Origin: Acidobacteriaceae bacterium
GTDB lineage: Bacteria > Acidobacteriota > Terriglobia > Terriglobales > Acidobacteriaceae
Assembly (NCBI GenBank): GCA_003165095.1
Contig: PLSH01000277.1
Coordinates: 1-7,978 of the forward strand
DNA length: 7,978 bases
Reading direction: 5' to 3'
A program made the translations under genes and the position numbers. Positions 6,590 to 7,978 of the stretch are shown here, one piece after another (the stretch's first letter is position 1; every line of letters starts with the position of its first letter). The notes under the pieces were generated by a model. The model was not told the DNA's origin. It ran no database searches and saw only the letters and a list, made by a program, of their open reading frames with translations.

Positions 6590-6722
6590 TTCGCCGCACC
6601 CCGGAAGACGACGGAACTCCTCCGCGGGATTCATCGACCTTCGAATCATGACCTTGCCATGCGGAGTCACCATCCATCCTATGGCCGCCGGGGGGCGGGC
6701 CGGTGTGGCCTCGATCACACTC

Positions 6723-6728
6723 TAAAAT
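6723..6728 (+). promoter_or_regulatory. Candidate -10 element for a leaderless GNAT mRNA
   Basis: TAAAAT at 6723-6728 matches the -10 consensus at 5/6 positions and ends 6 nt before the ATG at 6735, placing the expected transcription start on the start codon. No Shine-Dalgarno sequence precedes that ATG, which fits leaderless translation. No convincing -35 element is seen around 6700-6706. Confidence 0.35.
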
Positions 6729-6734
6729 AGATGC

Positions 6735-7379
6735 ATGGGCATCATGATTCGACCGGCTGCCGCGGCGGATGTCGCGCAGATTCTCGCTTTTATTCGCGCC
6801 CTGGCCGTTTACGAACGCGCTCCGGACGCTGTATCGGCCACCGAGGAGGGCCTCCTGCGCGATGGCTTTGGCCCCAACCCGTTTTATACCTGCCTGATCG
6901 CGGACCACGACGGAAAGCCGGCCGGCTTTGCCTTGTATTTTTTTAATTACTCCACCTGGATGGGGCGTCCCGGCATCTATCTCGAAGATCTCTTTGTCTA
7001 TCCCGAGCTTCGCGGCCTTGGAATCGGAAAGGCGCTTCTGCAGCAAGTGGCCCTTGCAGCACTGGAAAAGGGTTGTCGGCGTCTGCAATGGGAGGTTCTG
7101 GACTGGAATACTCCGGCAATCGATTTCTATCGTGCCATGGGCGCCGAATTCCTCGACGAGTGGCGCAATGTGCGCTTGGGCGGTGAAGCGATTGCGCGGC
7201 TGGCTGAGGGCGGAAGCCGATCCGCCTCGCCATCGGCGTCCGCACCAAAGTCGCCGGGGAAAGCTCCTGAGCCCGTGGAACATGAGTTGAGTGCCCCATT
7301 CTTTCGACGCTCTCCAGGCGAACGGGTGGGAGAACCGGCATCTCAACCCTCGTCGGCAAACGAGGAAACTGCGTCGTGA
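6735..7379 (+). CDS. GNAT N-acetyltransferase, SSAT-like
   Basis: This is a GNAT-fold acetyltransferase that uses acetyl-CoA. Residues 4-158 resemble spermidine/spermine (diamine) N1-acetyltransferases: MIRPAAAADVAQILAFI at the start, LLRDGFGPNPFY (40-51), YLEDLFVYPELRG (82-94), the acetyl-CoA loop RGLGIGKA (93-100), and WNTPAIDFYRAMGA (124-137). Y132 in the DFY motif is at the usual catalytic Tyr position. A polyamine or thialysine-like amine is the likely substrate, but this is family inference. Residues 160-214 are an extra Ser/Pro/Ala-rich, charged tail not expected in SSAT (about 160-170 residues). The ATG at 6735 lacks a Shine-Dalgarno sequence, and an ATG at 6744 is an alternative start. 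The stop overlaps the trmFO start as GTGA. Confidence 0.85.
   Translation: MGIMIRPAAAADVAQILAFIRALAVYERAPDAVSATEEGLLRDGFGPNPFYTCLIADHDGKPAGFALYFFNYSTWMGRPGIYLEDLFVYPELRGLGIGKALLQQVALAALEKGCRRLQWEVLDWNTPAIDFYRAMGAEFLDEWRNVRLGGEAIARLAEGGSRSASPSASAPKSPGKAPEPVEHELSAPFFRRSPGERVGEPASQPSSANEETAS
7294..7330 (+). repeat. Imperfect hairpin within the GNAT C-terminal tail
   Basis: CCCCATTCTTTCG (7294-7306) can pair imperfectly with CGAACGGGTGGG (7319-7330), with about 11 pairs including two G-T pairs, one bulge and one mismatch around a 12-nt loop. It resembles the CCCCA...TGGG hairpin elements I recall scattered between acidobacterial genes, but that is memory, not a search. It lies in the low-complexity coding tail just before trmFO. 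Confidence 0.35.
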
Positions 7380-7978
7380 GAATTCGTGTCATTGGCGGCG
7401 GACTGGCCGGACCCGAGGCCGCCTTGACAGCAGCTCGATTCGGCTGCCAGGTAGACCTCTACGAGATGCGCGCTGTCGTTGACGGCAAGTTGCGCCTTAC
7501 GCCCGCCCACCAAACCTCGGATTTTGGCGAATTGGTCTGTTCCAACTCATTGAAGAGCGAGTCTCCTGACACCGCCCCGTGGCTGCTGAAACAAGAGATG
7601 CGGCGCGCCGGCTCGGTTCTGTTGCGCATTGCCGACCAGACTGCCGTGCCTGCCGGACACGCCCTGGCTGTCGACCGCGTCGAGTTTTCCCGGCGCATCT
7701 CCGCGGCCATTGCCGACCAGCCTGCGATCCGCGTGTTTCGCGAGGAGGTTACGAGCCTTGACGTTTCACTCCTCCAAAACGAGGACAGTGCGGAGCACCT
7801 CACGATTGTCGCTACCGGCCCGCTCACGTCCAATGCGCTCGCTGCGGAAATCGAGCGCCTCACCGGCTCCGGCCATCTCGCCTTCTACGACTCCATTTCG
7901 CCCATCGTCGACGCCGAGAGCATCGACATGGAGCGTGTCTACTTTGCCGCGCGCTGGGACAAAGGCACCGCCGATTAC
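7376..7978 (+). CDS. trmFO: tRNA (uracil-5-)-methyltransferase TrmFO (3' end cut by window)
   Basis: TrmFO (also called Gid) is a flavoprotein that methylates U54 of tRNA to 5-methyluridine using methylenetetrahydrofolate and reduced FAD, a route distinct from the SAM-dependent TrmA. The first 201 residues are present, roughly 45% of the family length. A GTG start at 7376 gives MRIRVIGGGLAGPEAA, the FAD dinucleotide-binding motif (GGGLAG at 7-12). GAGGAAA (7362-7368) lies 7 nt upstream and supports it. Other signatures are TPAHQT (42-47), ELVCSNSLKSES (52-63, with C55 at the functionally important Cys position known from Bacillus TrmFO), PAGHALAVDR, ATGPLTS and FYDSISPIVDAESIDM. The stretch VVDGKLRL after YEMR is several residues longer than in many relatives. 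The start overlaps the GNAT stop by 4 nt, implying translational coupling. Confidence 0.95.
   Translation, partial: MRIRVIGGGLAGPEAALTAARFGCQVDLYEMRAVVDGKLRLTPAHQTSDFGELVCSNSLKSESPDTAPWLLKQEMRRAGSVLLRIADQTAVPAGHALAVDRVEFSRRISAAIADQPAIRVFREEVTSLDVSLLQNEDSAEHLTIVATGPLTSNALAAEIERLTGSGHLAFYDSISPIVDAESIDMERVYFAARWDKGTADY

Larger units (their letters stand above)
6268..6734. other. Divergent intergenic region (467 nt)
   Basis: This spacer separates the minus-strand TPR gene from the plus-strand GNAT gene and should hold promoters for both. Long reading frames cross it on both strands, but their translations are Arg/Ser/Pro-rich, lack recognisable motifs and have no good ribosome-binding sites, so I call no gene here. 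It contains the hairpin at 6445-6476, a smaller CCCGG/CCGGG hairpin at 6421-6434, a 12-bp direct repeat at 6519-6589, and a 9-bp repeat CCTGCACAA at 6331-6339 and 6532-6540. I looked for tRNA T-arm and anticodon-arm patterns and found none. Confidence 0.6.

Noticed and set aside
5761..6651. Long plus-strand frame opposite the TPR gene and running into the spacer
   Set aside because: It is antisense to a protein with signal peptide and TPR motifs. Its translation is basic, repetitive and motif-free, and it has no ribosome-binding site.
6636..6660. tRNA T-arm-like TTCGAATC in the spacer
   Set aside because: The flanking bases do not form a T stem, and no anticodon or acceptor arm can be built around it.
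6366..7346. Long open frame (326 codons) on the minus strand across the spacer and the GNAT gene
   Set aside because: It is antisense to a clearly conserved GNAT protein, has no family motifs and is Arg/Ser/Gly-rich as expected for a GC-rich shadow frame.
1..7978. Mobile elements, CRISPR arrays, toxin-antitoxin or defence genes
   Set aside because: I saw no transposase or integrase motifs, terminal repeats or spaced repeat arrays. All recognised genes are housekeeping or metabolic, apart from the secreted TPR protein of unknown role.

Overview
The window is GC-rich bacterial DNA with a dense, overlapping gene layout. It most resembles an acidobacterium (Terriglobia/Acidobacteriaceae-like). 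I infer this from three things: a secreted protein joining a carboxypeptidase-regulatory-like beta domain to TPRs, a folate-dependent TrmFO, and a pyrR-pyrB-pyrC cluster beside moeA-moaC. No marker gene proves the taxonomy.

Minus strand, read right to left. A secreted TPR protein (6267-5059) ends at a strong hairpin terminator. Next come two molybdenum-cofactor genes, moeA (4945-3674) and moaC (3665-3150), which are translationally coupled. After an 84-nt gap with a promoter and a nested inverted repeat comes the pyrimidine cluster: pyrR (3064-2492), pyrB (2430-1411) and pyrC (1414-113). pyrB and pyrC overlap by ATGA. The first 13 codons of another probable gene run off the left edge.

Plus strand. 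After a 467-nt divergent spacer come an SSAT-like GNAT acetyltransferase (6735-7379) and trmFO (from 7376, cut by the right edge). These two overlap by GTGA.

Together, PyrB and PyrC perform the second and third steps of UMP synthesis, and PyrR is the usual uridine-nucleotide-sensing regulator of such operons. MoaC and MoeA act early and late in molybdopterin cofactor synthesis. TrmFO makes 5-methyluridine at position 54 of tRNA.

I see no mobile element, CRISPR array, rRNA or tRNA, and no clearly new multigene system. The more interesting signals are regulatory. A perfect hairpin overlaps the pyrB ribosome-binding region just where some PyrR operons carry an attenuator. A two-level palindrome covers the pyrR -35 element. 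Two genes (moeA and the GNAT) may have leaderless transcripts. The GNAT also has an unusual low-complexity C-terminal tail that may include a captured intergenic repeat.
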